NCBI RefSeq assembly: GCF_001305595.1
Contig: NZ_CP012401.1
Coordinates: 186,001 to 250,000, forward strand
Source: Azospirillum thiophilum
GTDB lineage: Bacteria; Pseudomonadota; Alphaproteobacteria; Azospirillales; Azospirillaceae
Reading direction: 5' to 3'
DNA: 64,000 nt
The notes beneath the pieces were generated by a model. That model was given only the letters and a program-made list of their open reading frames with translations, was not told where the DNA came from and did not search any database. Positions 28,435-38,091 of the stretch are shown here, piece by piece. Numbering within the stretch: the first letter of the stretch is position 1; the number at the start of each line of letters is the position of its first letter. Position numbers and translations under genes: made by a program.

Positions 28435-29622
28435 CTACGCCCGTCTGGCGAGCCATACCGCGGTCAGGTCGTCGCGCAGCGGCAGGTTGGTCCGGGCGTA
28501 GAAGCGTTCCATCATCGGATGAAGCGGATGCACGCGGTCCCGGGCCAGCCCGTCGCGGACGAAGTCCGGCACGGCGTCCTGACCCAGCGGCCCCCACTCC
28601 TCGCCGCCGCATTCGATCAGGGCGTCGCTGTAGAGGAACAGGAAGCCGCCGCGCGGCAACCGGAAACTCTGGTCGACATACTGCGCCCGGCGCGAGGCGC
28701 CGAGCACCAGACCGGCCGAATCGAGCAACCGGATTTCCGGTCCGTTGCCGCCGGCGCCGGTCGGGATCCCCAACACCGGGTTCGGCGACCCCGCCGCGGC
28801 GAAGGTCAGCGTGTCGGTGGCAAGGTCGAGGATGCCGAAGAAGGCGGTGGCGAACTGCCCCGTCGGCAGCACGTCCTTCAGCGCGGCGTTCAACTGCGCC
28901 AGCCATTGCGACGGTGCCGCATGCTGCATGGGGAAACGGTCGATCAGCGTGTGCAGGCGGAAGGTGTTGATCGCCGCGGTGATGCCATGCCCGGCGAAAT
29001 CGACGAGCAGCAGGCCAAGCCGGCGGTCGCCCAGCGGATAGAGGCCCCAGAAATCGCCGCCCAGCTCCGACGAGGTCTCGAAATGGGCGTCCAGCGTCAG
29101 GCCGTAGCGGTCCGCCACCTCGGCCAGCCGGCGCTTTTCCGGCAGCAGCGACGTCTGCATGGCGCGGGCATGCGACAGCTCGCGCTGCACCCGCTCGCGG
29201 AAATTGGCCAGATCGTTGAACAGCTTGCGCTTTTCCAGCTGGTGGCGGACACGGGCGACGCATTCGCCGGGCTTGATCGGCTTGGAGATGAAGTCGCTGC
29301 CGCCGGCCTCGAAGCAGCGGACCTGCTCCTCGTCGCTGTCCAGCGCGGTCTGGAACAGCACCGGCAATTCCTCGTGCGTCGCATTGCGGCGCAGCGCCTC
29401 GCACATCTCCCAGCCGTTCATCACCGGCATGTCGACATCGAGCAGGACGAGGTCGGGGCGGAAGCGGTCGACCGCCGCCAGCCCTTCCCGCCCGTTCTCG
29501 GCGAAGGCGATGTCGCTGATGCCGGCGCGGCGGATCACCAGGGCGAGCGATTTGCGGTTGAATTCGTTGTCGTCGACGATCAGGACTCGGCAGTCCGACA
29601 GCGACAGGGCGGGGGCTGCCAT
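28435..29622 (-). CDS. Receiver-PP2C serine phosphatase (RsbU-like)
   Basis: Response regulator whose output is a PP2C/SpoIIE-type phosphatase, 395 residues. Receiver about 10-125: VLIVDDNEFNRKSL, phospho-Asp in LVLLDVDMPVMNGWE, Lys in FISKPIKPGE. A coiled linker follows, then the phosphatase (about 180-390) with metal-binding Asp in GGDFWGLYPLG and LLLVDFAGHG, and Asp in LRDDLTAVWL. It should dephosphorylate a STAS antagonist. ATG 29622 has GGAG six bases upstream. Third gene of the STAS/ATP-binding/phosphatase cluster, 10 bases after the preceding stop. Confidence 0.92.
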   Translation of the reverse strand: MAAPALSLSDCRVLIVDDNEFNRKSLALVIRRAGISDIAFAENGREGLAAVDRFRPDLVLLDVDMPVMNGWEMCEALRRNATHEELPVLFQTALDSDEEQVRCFEAGGSDFISKPIKPGECVARVRHQLEKRKLFNDLANFRERVQRELSHARAMQTSLLPEKRRLAEVADRYGLTLDAHFETSSELGGDFWGLYPLGDRRLGLLLVDFAGHGITAAINTFRLHTLIDRFPMQHAAPSQWLAQLNAALKDVLPTGQFATAFFGILDLATDTLTFAAAGSPNPVLGIPTGAGGNGPEIRLLDSAGLVLGASRRAQYVDQSFRLPRGGFLFLYSDALIECGGEEWGPLGQDAVPDFVRDGLARDRVHPLHPMMERFYARTNLPLRDDLTAVWLARRA

Positions 29623-29632
29623 GAAGGCTCCG

Positions 29633-30493
29633 TCAGCGGTCAAACTGCAGGACGGTGCAGCGTCCGCCATCGGTCACCGTCACACGGGTGGCGAGCGACC
29701 GCATGAAGACGAAGCCGCGGCCAGACCGCGCCTTGTTCCCCGTGATCGCCGGCGCCAGCTCCGTGTCGAATCCGCCGCCCTGGTCGACCACGGCGATGGC
29801 GATGGCGCGGTCGCTCCAGCGGCAGAAAATGTCCAGCCGCCGCCGCACCGCCGCCGGATCGCCCAGCCGGTCGCGCATCATCTCGCTGAACCGCCGGTAG
29901 CCGCCTGGTTCGCCCTTGACGGCGCTGGACAGCCCCAGATTGCCATGGACGATGGCATTCGCGATGGCCTCGTGCAGGCACAGCTCGACATTGGAGCGCC
30001 GCTGCGGGTCGAGTGCATCGCGCCGGATCAGCTCGTCGCAGACCAGGACCGCGCATTGCAGGCCATAGGCGCTGCCGGTGGTCAGCGACAGGTAGAATCC
30101 CGGCCAGCGCGGATGCGCCGCCGCCGGGGCCCCCGACCAGTCCTCCAGCAGGGCAGCCGGCTCGTCGTCCCCATCGCCCAGTTCCACCGTCAGGAAAGGG
30201 TTGCGGTCGAAGGCGGCGCGCAGCCGGTCACGGTCGGCCCGCTCCACCAGCAGGGTCTCGACCGCCCGGCCGGGCGGCTCCGTCGGCGTGTCGTCCTGCG
30301 GCCGGCCGTCTGCCGTCCCGCCATCTGCCGCCCCGCCGAAGCGTGCGACGACCCGGGCGGTCATATCGGCGGGGATCCGGTCACGCAACAGGCTGAAGGC
30401 CCGCAGCGTCAGCTCGGCCGGGCAATCGGGCGGGCAGTCGGGCGGGATGGCGTCCATGGCGGCAGTCCCCAGATAGGGATGGGCGCGAAACAT
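29633..30493 (-). CDS. ATP-binding anti-sigma-type kinase (RsbW-like) with extra N-terminal half
   Basis: 286 residues. The C-terminal half (about 150-286) is a GHKL/HATPase_c_2 domain: N-box NVELCLHEAIANAIVHGNLGL, G1 box VVDQGGGFD and G2 GRGFVFMRSLATRV. This is the fold of anti-sigma factor serine kinases that phosphorylate STAS antagonists. The N-terminal half (PPDCPPDCPAELTLRAFSLLRDRIPADMTARVVARFGG) is not typical and unrecognised; perhaps a substrate- or sensor-binding part. The start is uncertain (30493 or ATG at 30457). Sits between the STAS and PP2C genes, so partner switching is expected. Confidence 0.85.
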   Translation of the reverse strand: MFRAHPYLGTAAMDAIPPDCPPDCPAELTLRAFSLLRDRIPADMTARVVARFGGAADGGTADGRPQDDTPTEPPGRAVETLLVERADRDRLRAAFDRNPFLTVELGDGDDEPAALLEDWSGAPAAAHPRWPGFYLSLTTGSAYGLQCAVLVCDELIRRDALDPQRRSNVELCLHEAIANAIVHGNLGLSSAVKGEPGGYRRFSEMMRDRLGDPAAVRRRLDIFCRWSDRAIAIAVVDQGGGFDTELAPAITGNKARSGRGFVFMRSLATRVTVTDGGRCTVLQFDR

Positions 30494-30585
30494 CCCGGCC
30501 CGGCACGGACCGGTCGTCGCAGGCTTGACCGGGCTTAGATCGGATCGCGCAAGATCGGCATCGAGGGGCGGCAGCTCAGGATCCG

Positions 30586-30894
30586 TCAGGGTTCGATGGT
30601 GATGATCTCGTCCAGACGCGCGAGGTCGATGGAGCGCTTCACATCGCCCCTGGCTCCCCGCACGATCATCTTGACGTTGCGCGACTCCGCCTCCTCCTGG
30701 AGGATCAGCAGCATGCCGAGCCCCGCGGAATCGATGAACTCAAGCTCCGACAATGCGATGATGAAACGCTGCGTCCCAGGATGCTCCACCAGTTCCACGA
30801 TATCGCGCAGCCGGTCATGATCGGTGAACTCCAGGCGGCCCGTCAGTCGGACCTCGGTCTCTTCGCCTGTGCTGATCTTGCTGAAATCCATCAT
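30586..30894 (-). CDS. STAS-domain anti-sigma factor antagonist (RsbV-like)
   Basis: 102-residue single STAS domain. The phosphorylatable Ser lies in the loop ELEFIDSAGLGMLLILQEEAES (D-S-A-G-L-G, near residue 58), as in SpoIIAA/RsbV. Two adjacent ATGs (30894, 30891) follow GAGGGA; the second has better spacing. First gene of the partner-switching cluster: its Ser would be phosphorylated by the ATP-binding protein and restored by the receiver-phosphatase. No sigma factor gene is adjacent, so the final target (sigma factor, cyclase or kinase) is unknown. Confidence 0.92.
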   Translation of the reverse strand: MMDFSKISTGEETEVRLTGRLEFTDHDRLRDIVELVEHPGTQRFIIALSELEFIDSAGLGMLLILQEEAESRNVKMIVRGARGDVKRSIDLARLDEIITIEP

Positions 30895-31178
30895 TCCCTC
30901 GCCCGTTCGCCACCGAACGTCCCATCGATACGACCTTTCAGGCCGGGACCACCCACAGCCCATACGGAAGCGTGCGGAAGCGGTCCTATTTGCATATGCA
31001 CAGTAGTGCAAGGTGGCGCCATCGCTCAAGGCCCGATCCGGCCGCTGCCGGACTTTTGCCGCCGGCGCACCGGGTTCGCCCCGATGGACGAGCCGCCCGC
31101 AACGGGGTAGAACCTCCTGGCAGGTGCACGCGCGCCGCGTGCCGCCCAAATCCCCGCCATCGTCCGGAACGGCAATGC

Positions 31179-33581
31179 ATGACCAGGATCGCTGAGGCGT
31201 GGCGGCGTGTGCCGACGGTGTCGGCCAAGTTCCTGTTGATCCTGGTGCCGAGCCTGGTGGTGACCGTCTCGCTGTTCTCCGCCCTGTTCTTCTACGACCG
31301 CCACAAGGATCTGAAAACCGCCCTGCGCGAGAAGGTGGCGACCATCGCCGAAGTCAACGTGGCGGCCCTGTCCAACACCCTGTGGACCTTCGACGTCCAG
31401 GCGGTCCGCAACGTCATCCAGGCCATCGGCGCCAATCGCGAGCTGGTCTGCATCGAGGTGTCCGACGATCTGGCCGGCGAGCTTTTCTCCTGGCCGGAGC
31501 CGGGCTGCCCGCCGGACAACGACGCCGGCATCGAACGCCGGCCGATCCGCGCCCAGGGCCTTCAGGTTGGCAGCATCGCCCTGCATTACAGCCACGCCTC
31601 CGTGCGCGAGCAGCTGCGGCAGGAGGTGATGAACACGGCAGCCCTGTTGCTGCTGATGCTGGCCGGAACCGTCGCCGCGGCGCTGGCGGCGTTGCGGCTG
31701 ACGGTCGGGAGGCCGCTGCGGCGGCTGATCGCCTCGATCCTAGAATCCGAGCGCGGCGGCGGACACCGGCCGGTGGACTGGCGCGCCGCCGATGAATTGG
31801 GACGGGTGATCCAGGCCCACAACGCGATGCTCTCCCGGCTCGGGCGGGAGGAGGCCGCGCTGCGCAAGAGCGAGCAGCGGCTGGCGTTGGCCATCACCGC
31901 CACCCGTTCCTCGGTCTGGGACTATGATCTGCGGACCGGCCAATATTGGTGGTCGAAGGAATTTCCGGCCCTGCTCGGCTACGGCGCATCGGAACTGACG
32001 ATGACGGCCGAGACCTGGGCCTCGCTGCTGCATCCGGACGAGGCGGAGCAGGTGATGGCCGAGTCGCGGCGGCGGCTGCGCGACCGCGCCATGGCCTACA
32101 GCGCGGTCTACCGGATGCGCCGGCAGGACGGCCGATGGGCCTGGATCGAGGATCGCGCCACCGCCCAGCGCGACCCCGACGGCCGCGCCCGGCGCCTGAC
32201 CGGCACCATGTCCGACGTCACCGAGCGGGTGCGGACGGAACTGGACCTCGCGCATGAGCGCAACGTGCTGCAGGTGACGCTGGACAACACCGACCAGGGC
32301 ATCATCAAGGTCGACCGCGACGGCCGGGTGGTGATGGCCAACAGCCGGGCCGCGGAATTGCTGAACATCCCGGCGGAGATCCTGGCCGGCACCCCGCAAT
32401 TCGCCGACATGGTGGCGGTGCAGCGCCGGCAGGGCGAGTTCGGCGAGATGGGCGACGATCCCGACCTGTACCTGACCTATGGCATCAGCGGCAGACCCCC
32501 GGCCGGCGGCGATGGAAATGGCTGTGAAGATGGCGGCGGCGGTTTCCCCGACATGTTCGGGGATCCGCCGGGCGAGCCGGCCGGCACCATCGACCAGCCC
32601 TTCACCTTCAAGCGCCGGCGGCCCGACGGCCGCATCGTCGAGGTGCGCACCAACCCGCTGCCGGAGGGCGGATTCGTCCGCACCCTGACCGACGTGACGG
32701 TGGAGGCCCGCTCGGCCGAGGAGATTTTCCATGCCATGCAGGAGCTTGAGCGCGCCTACGCCGACCTGAAGGAGACCCAGGCCAGCCTCGTCCAGGCGGA
32801 GAAGATGGCCTCGCTCGCCCTGCTGGTCGCCGGCGTCGCGCACGAGATCAACACCCCCATCGGCATCGCCTTCGGCTGCGCCACCCACCTGACCGGCCGG
32901 ACCGGCTCGCTCGCCGAGGCGTTCGAGCGCGGGACGATGAGGAAGTCCGACCTTGCCGCCTATGTCGCCACTGCCAGCGAGGCCTCCCGCCTGATCGAAC
33001 AGAACCTGACCCGCGCCGCCGACCTGATCCAGAGCTTCAAGCGGGTCGCCGTCGACCAGACCAGCGAGGAGCGGCGACGCTTCGACCTGCTGGCCTATCT
33101 GGAGGAGGTGGTGACCTCGCTGGGCCCGACCTTGCGCAAGAGCCGCCACCGCGTCGCCATCGCCTGTTCGCCCGGCATCGTCATGGACAGTTTCCCCGGC
33201 GCGCTGAGCCAAGTGGTGACCAATCTGGTGATGAACGCGCTGACCCACGCCTTCCCGGCGGACGGCAAGGGCCACATGGTGATCGACGTCGACGAGACGC
33301 CGGACGGCGAGGTCGAGATCCGCTTCGCCGACGACGGTGCCGGCATCGCGGCGGAAAACCTGCCCAAGGTGTTCGAACCCTTCTTCACCACCCGCCGCGG
33401 AACGGGCGGCAGCGGACTGGGGCTGCACATCGTCTTCAACCTCGTCACCCAGTCCCTGGGCGGGCGGATCTCGGTTGACAGCGTTCCCGGCGATGGAACT
33501 ACCTTCACGCTGCGCATTCCCAAGACGGCCGCCAACCCGCAAGTGCCGGCGTCCGTCCCGCTGGAGACCGAACCCATATGA
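31179..33581 (+). CDS. Membrane PAS sensor histidine kinase
   Basis: Sensor kinase of 800 residues. A membrane helix at about 15-40 and a second at about 148-170 flank a periplasmic domain (about 41-147), then a HAMP-like linker, a PAS_3-type domain (about 225-345, WDYDLRTGQYWWSKEFPALLGYG) and a PAS_7-like domain with an insertion (about 365-520). The DHp has VAGVAHEINTPIGIAFG near residue 554, and the HATPase has NLVMNALTHAFP, DDGAGI and GTGGSGLGLHIVFNLVTQ. It overlaps the next kinase by four bases (ATGA), so translation is coupled. Probably phosphorylates the hybrid protein's first receiver. Confidence 0.92.
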   Translation: MTRIAEAWRRVPTVSAKFLLILVPSLVVTVSLFSALFFYDRHKDLKTALREKVATIAEVNVAALSNTLWTFDVQAVRNVIQAIGANRELVCIEVSDDLAGELFSWPEPGCPPDNDAGIERRPIRAQGLQVGSIALHYSHASVREQLRQEVMNTAALLLLMLAGTVAAALAALRLTVGRPLRRLIASILESERGGGHRPVDWRAADELGRVIQAHNAMLSRLGREEAALRKSEQRLALAITATRSSVWDYDLRTGQYWWSKEFPALLGYGASELTMTAETWASLLHPDEAEQVMAESRRRLRDRAMAYSAVYRMRRQDGRWAWIEDRATAQRDPDGRARRLTGTMSDVTERVRTELDLAHERNVLQVTLDNTDQGIIKVDRDGRVVMANSRAAELLNIPAEILAGTPQFADMVAVQRRQGEFGEMGDDPDLYLTYGISGRPPAGGDGNGCEDGGGGFPDMFGDPPGEPAGTIDQPFTFKRRRPDGRIVEVRTNPLPEGGFVRTLTDVTVEARSAEEIFHAMQELERAYADLKETQASLVQAEKMASLALLVAGVAHEINTPIGIAFGCATHLTGRTGSLAEAFERGTMRKSDLAAYVATASEASRLIEQNLTRAADLIQSFKRVAVDQTSEERRRFDLLAYLEEVVTSLGPTLRKSRHRVAIACSPGIVMDSFPGALSQVVTNLVMNALTHAFPADGKGHMVIDVDETPDGEVEIRFADDGAGIAAENLPKVFEPFFTTRRGTGGSGLGLHIVFNLVTQSLGGRISVDSVPGDGTTFTLRIPKTAANPQVPASVPLETEPI

Positions 33582-36500
33582 GCACCGGCGCCGCCTACGA
33601 CGACGACGAGATCCTGTTCGCCGACGAAGAAGCGCAAGGCGGCAAGGCGCGCAGCGGCGCGGACGGGCGCGGAGCGACGGCATCGGCGGCCGACCCGGCG
33701 GCCCCGCCCTGGACCATCCTGGTGGTCGACGACGAATCCGACGTCCATTCCATGACCGGGCTGCTGCTGGCCGACGTAACCTTCCAGCAGCGGCGGCTGG
33801 ATCTGGTCAGCAGCTTCACCGCTGCGGATGCCCGCAGGGTGCTGGAACACCGCCGCGACATCGCCGTGGTCCTGCTCGACGTGGTGATGGAGGAGGATGA
33901 TTCCGGCCTGAAGCTGGTGCGCTGGATCCGCGACGAGCTGGGCAACCGCGACGTCCGCATCATCCTGCGCACCGGCCAGCCGGGCCAGGCGCCGCAGCGC
34001 GACGTGATCGTCGATTACGACATCAACGACTACAAGCCCAAGGCGGACCTGTCGGCGGAAAGCCTGCTGACCGCGGTGATCGCGGCGCTGCGCGCCTTCG
34101 ACCAGATCCAGTCGATCGAGACCCGCGTCGCGGAACGCACCCGCGAACTGCGCGAAAGCCGCGAACAGATCAACGCCGTGCTGCAGGCCAGCCCGGTCGG
34201 CGTCTGCGCCTATGACGAGAACGGCGTCATCGTGCTGACCAACCACCGGCTGGTCTCGCTGCTCGGCACCTCCAGGGAGCGACTGGAGGGCTTCGGCGTC
34301 GGCGGGCTGTTCAACGGCACCACCGATCCGGCCGATGGGGAAGGGACCGGACAGGACGAACCGTGCTGGCTCCATTACCGCCGCCCGGTGCGGGACGCCG
34401 AGGTGAAGCTGCGTCGTGCCGACGGCTCCACCTTCTGGGCGCTGATCTCGGTGGAGCCGGCGGTGGTGGACGGCAAGCCGGTCTATCTGTCCTGGATCTA
34501 TGACATCACCCGCCGCAAGCTGGCCGAACGCCAGATGGAGACCGCCAAGGAACAGGCGGAGGAGGCGACCAAGGCCAAGTCCGCCTTTCTCGCCACCATG
34601 AGCCACGAGATCCGCACCCCGATGAACGGGGTGCTGGGCATGCTGGGCCTGCTGGAACGCACCGAGCTGGACGATTGCCAGCGCGACACCGTCGGCACCA
34701 TGCGCGAATCGGCCGACGCCCTGCTGCGGATCATCGACGACATCCTGGATTTCTCGAAGATCGAGGCCGGCAAGATGGATCTGGAGCGGGTGCCGCTGTC
34801 GGTCCCCGCCCTGGTCGAGGGGGTGGCCGAAACGCTGGCGCCGGCCGCCGGGGCGAAGGGGCTGACCCTGCTGACCTATGTCGACCCGGCGATCCCGTCC
34901 GCCCTGCTGGGCGACCCGGTGCGGCTGCGCCAGATCCTGTTCAACCTGGCCGGCAATGCCATCAAGTTCACCGAGGCCGGCCGCGTCATCCTGCACGCCG
35001 AACTGGAACAGGCGGAGGAGCAGGCGGAACCGCTGCTGCGGATCGCCGTGTGCGACACCGGCATCGGCATCGGCGAAACCACCCGCCAGCGCCTGTTCCA
35101 GCCCTTCACCCAGGCCGAAAGCTCCACCACCCGCCGCTTCGGCGGCACCGGGCTGGGGCTGTCGATCAGCCGGCGGCTGGCGGCGCTGATGGACGGCGAG
35201 ATCGGCGTTGAAAGCAGGTCCGGCGTCGGCTCCACCTTCTGGCTGCGCCTGCCAATGCCCCGCGCAGCCATGGCGGCAGCGATGCCGGACGACACCGGCG
35301 GCGGCATCGACCTGACCGGGCTGACCGTGCTGCTCGGCGTGCCGGACGACACCGAGCGCGGCTTCCTCGCCCGCTATCTGGACCGGGCCGGCGCCCGCGT
35401 GCTGCCCGCTGCCTCCCCGTCAGAGCTGGCGACCCAGGCCCGCATCGCACGCGAGGCCGGCCGCGCCGCCGACGTGCTGACCATCGACGAGGCGCTGTAT
35501 GTTCCAGCCGCCGCCTTCGCACCGGAGGAGTTGGGCCGTCGCCGCGGCGAGGCCCGGCCGCCGGTTGTCCTGCTCTGCCATGAGACGGGCGGAGAGGCCG
35601 GCGCCGCTTCCCGGCCCGGCGCCCGCGGATCGGAGCCCGGCACGATGGTGCTGGTCCGCCCGCTTCGCCGGTTGGTTCTGCTGCGCGCGGTGGCGGCCGC
35701 CGCCGGCCGGCCGGCCCAGCCGGTCCCCCCGTATCCGGCGTCCCCTGCTGCCGGTTCCGTGGCCTGGCGCACGTCCGGACTGGCTGCCGCCACGACCGGC
35801 ATGGAGGAGGCGATGGCCAAGGGCCGGCTGATCCTGGTGGCGGAGGACAATCCGGTGAACCGCAAGGTGCTGCAGATGCAGTTGCAGGCGCTGGGCTATG
35901 CCGCGGAGATGGCTCCCGGCGGAGCGGAGGCGCTGAAGGCCATGCGGCGCAGCGACCGCCGCTACGCCCTGCTGCTGACCGATGTCCAGATGCCCGAAAT
36001 CGACGGTTTCGAGCTGACCCGCCGCATCCGCGCCGCAGAGCGTGTCACGGAGTGCGTCACGGATCGGGGCGGCGAGCCGAACGGAGCCGGCCGGCATATG
36101 CCGATCATCGCCGTCACCGCCAATGCCGCTCCGGCCGATATCGAGAGCTACCGCGCCGCAGGCATGGACGACGTGCTGAGCAAGCCGCTGGAACTGTCGC
36201 AACTGGCCGTCGCGCTCGCCCGCTGGATGCCGCCGCCGGACGGGGGTGCGGCGGTTCCGCCGCCATCCCCTCCGGTTCCCCCGTCGCCCACCCCTCGCAT
36301 GGACGGGCCGGCCATCGACCTCGGCAACCTGCGCATGCTGTGCGACGGCGATTCAGCGATGGTGGCGGAACTGCTGGACGATTTCATCACCATCGGCCGC
36401 GAGGTCATCGCCGATCTGGACAAGGCGCTGAACAACGGCGACCGCGGCCTGATGCGGGCCTGCGCCCACAATTTGAAAGGTTCCTCGCTGAATGCCGGCG

Positions 36501-36676
36501 CCAGGCCGCTGGCCGAAGCCGCCCGCGCCCTGGAGCATGCCGCTGCCGACGGTGCTGCGCCCGCCCTGCTGGCCGAGGCCGCGAACCGGCTGCGCGATGT
36601 CTTTGCCGCCACCTGCCCCGCCATCGCGGCAGCCATCGCCGCCGAGCGGGCCGCCCTGGATCGGGCCGGGTCATGA
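33578..36676 (+). CDS. Hybrid sensor kinase REC-PAS-HK-(degenerate REC)-REC-Hpt
   Basis: Soluble multi-relay kinase of 1032 residues. Receiver 1 (about 45-175: ILVVDDESDVHSM, phospho-Asp in VVLLDVVMEEDD), PAS (about 195-315), DHp with FLATMSHEIRTPMNGVLGM near 341, HATPase (NLAGNAIKFT, DTGIGIG, GTGLGLSISRRLAAL), then a degenerate receiver-like segment (about 580-700, with no clear phospho-Asp). Receiver 2 (about 750-880: ILVAEDNPVNRKV, LLTDVQMPEIDGFEL) and an Hpt domain (acceptor His in CAHNLKGSSLNAG near 964) end it. Overlaps both neighbours by four bases. Confidence 0.92.
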   Translation: MSTGAAYDDDEILFADEEAQGGKARSGADGRGATASAADPAAPPWTILVVDDESDVHSMTGLLLADVTFQQRRLDLVSSFTAADARRVLEHRRDIAVVLLDVVMEEDDSGLKLVRWIRDELGNRDVRIILRTGQPGQAPQRDVIVDYDINDYKPKADLSAESLLTAVIAALRAFDQIQSIETRVAERTRELRESREQINAVLQASPVGVCAYDENGVIVLTNHRLVSLLGTSRERLEGFGVGGLFNGTTDPADGEGTGQDEPCWLHYRRPVRDAEVKLRRADGSTFWALISVEPAVVDGKPVYLSWIYDITRRKLAERQMETAKEQAEEATKAKSAFLATMSHEIRTPMNGVLGMLGLLERTELDDCQRDTVGTMRESADALLRIIDDILDFSKIEAGKMDLERVPLSVPALVEGVAETLAPAAGAKGLTLLTYVDPAIPSALLGDPVRLRQILFNLAGNAIKFTEAGRVILHAELEQAEEQAEPLLRIAVCDTGIGIGETTRQRLFQPFTQAESSTTRRFGGTGLGLSISRRLAALMDGEIGVESRSGVGSTFWLRLPMPRAAMAAAMPDDTGGGIDLTGLTVLLGVPDDTERGFLARYLDRAGARVLPAASPSELATQARIAREAGRAADVLTIDEALYVPAAAFAPEELGRRRGEARPPVVLLCHETGGEAGAASRPGARGSEPGTMVLVRPLRRLVLLRAVAAAAGRPAQPVPPYPASPAAGSVAWRTSGLAAATTGMEEAMAKGRLILVAEDNPVNRKVLQMQLQALGYAAEMAPGGAEALKAMRRSDRRYALLLTDVQMPEIDGFELTRRIRAAERVTECVTDRGGEPNGAGRHMPIIAVTANAAPADIESYRAAGMDDVLSKPLELSQLAVALARWMPPPDGGAAVPPPSPPVPPSPTPRMDGPAIDLGNLRMLCDGDSAMVAELLDDFITIGREVIADLDKALNNGDRGLMRACAHNLKGSSLNAGARPLAEAARALEHAAADGAAPALLAEAANRLRDVFAATCPAIAAAIAAERAALDRAGS

Positions 36677-38088
36677 GCGGTCCGGGCCAATCGCGCCCCG
36701 GCCGCCGGGAAGCGCTGGGCCTGCTGGGTGCGGCCACAGCAGCGACCGTGCTGTCGGCCGCCCTGCCGGCCCGGGCACAGGCACCGGCCGCCGCCGCTCC
36801 CGGGCCGGGAACGCCGCAACCGGGCGTGCCGCGGCTGGGCGAAGAGTTGACGCCCTTCGGGGCGGTGCGGGCCGGCAACCGCACGCGGGCGATCCCGCCC
36901 TGGACCGGCGGGCTGACCACCGCGCCGCGCGGCTATGTCCCCGACCGGCCATCGCCCGACCCTTACGTCGAGGATGTCCGCTGGTTCACCGTCGGGGCGG
37001 CCGACGTGGAGCGCTACAAGATCCGGCTCACCGCCGGACAACAGGCGCTGCTGGCGAAATTCCCGGAAAGCTTCGAACTGGCGCTGTTCTACACCCGCCG
37101 CAGTGCCGCCGCTCCCCAAGGCATCTATGACGCGTCGCTGGCCAACGCCGGCCGCGCCGCGCTGGGCGAGAATGGCCTGGCCCTGCGCGATGCCACGGTC
37201 GGCATCCCCTTCCCCATCCCGGCCAACGGGGTGCAGGCGATGTGGAACCACAAGCTGCGCTGGCGCGGCACCGGCCTGTCGCGGACCAGCGTGACCATGC
37301 TACAATCGGCGGACGGCTCGCGGTCGGCGACCAAGCTGCGCGAGGAGTTCGCCTCCCCCTATGCCGCGGGGGATGCGGCCGCCCCGTCGCTGCTCTACCG
37401 CCGCACAGTGCTGGAGCCGAGGGAACAGGCCGGCAGCAGCCTGGTGATCCAGTCGACGCTGGATCCCATCGCCTCGCGCACCCGCGCCTGGGCGCGCGAG
37501 GGCGAACGCGGCCGGGTGGTTCCGGCGCCAGACTTCGCCTATGACACGCCCGACCCGGCAACCGGCGGAGTCTGCACCGCCGACATGCTGGACATGTTCA
37601 GCGGCGCGCTCGACCGTTTCGACTTCACGCTGGTGACGCGGCGCGAGATGTACATGCCCTATAACGCCAACCGGTTGACCAACCCCAGCCTGACGGCAAG
37701 GGACATCCTGTGGCCGGGCCATCCCAACCCGCAGTTCCTGCGGTACGAACTGCACCGGGTCTGGGTGGTCGACGCCCGGCTGAAGCCGAACTTCCAGCAC
37801 GCCCTGCCCGACCGTACCTATTATCTGGACGAGGACAGCTGGCAGATCCTGGCGTCGGAGCATTACGACGGCAAGGGTGCGCTCCTGCGCTACGCCGAGG
37901 CGCACCCCGTCGCCCATTGGCAGGTCCCGGTCCTGTTCCCGGCGATCGAGTTCGCCTTCGACCTGACCGCGGACCGCTATGCCGCCCGCGGCCTGGAGTA
38001 CGGCCTCCCGCCGCCGGTGTTCGACGCGCCGGTCAGGCCGGAGGACTTCACCGCGGAAGCGCTCGTCCGCCGCGGCCGGCGCGGGTAA
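36673..38088 (+). CDS. DUF1329 family protein, exported by a Tat-type signal
   Basis: 471 residues. The N-terminus GRREALGLLGAATAATVLSAALPARA looks like a twin-arginine signal peptide cleaved near residue 37. The mature protein fits DUF1329 (LolB-like beta-fold found in Gram-negative envelopes; often beside outer-membrane proteins): PYVEDVRWFTVGAADVERYKIRLT, YNANRLTNPSLTARDILWPGHPNPQFLRYELHRVWVVDARLKPN and YYLDEDSWQILASEHYDGKG. Start 36673 overlaps the hybrid kinase stop by four bases. A kinase operon ending in an envelope protein is unusual. Substrate unknown; DUF1329 proteins are linked to hydrophobic-compound handling. Confidence 0.88.
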   Translation: MSGPGQSRPGRREALGLLGAATAATVLSAALPARAQAPAAAAPGPGTPQPGVPRLGEELTPFGAVRAGNRTRAIPPWTGGLTTAPRGYVPDRPSPDPYVEDVRWFTVGAADVERYKIRLTAGQQALLAKFPESFELALFYTRRSAAAPQGIYDASLANAGRAALGENGLALRDATVGIPFPIPANGVQAMWNHKLRWRGTGLSRTSVTMLQSADGSRSATKLREEFASPYAAGDAAAPSLLYRRTVLEPREQAGSSLVIQSTLDPIASRTRAWAREGERGRVVPAPDFAYDTPDPATGGVCTADMLDMFSGALDRFDFTLVTRREMYMPYNANRLTNPSLTARDILWPGHPNPQFLRYELHRVWVVDARLKPNFQHALPDRTYYLDEDSWQILASEHYDGKGALLRYAEAHPVAHWQVPVLFPAIEFAFDLTADRYAARGLEYGLPPPVFDAPVRPEDFTAEALVRRGRRG

Positions 38089-38091
38089 TCC

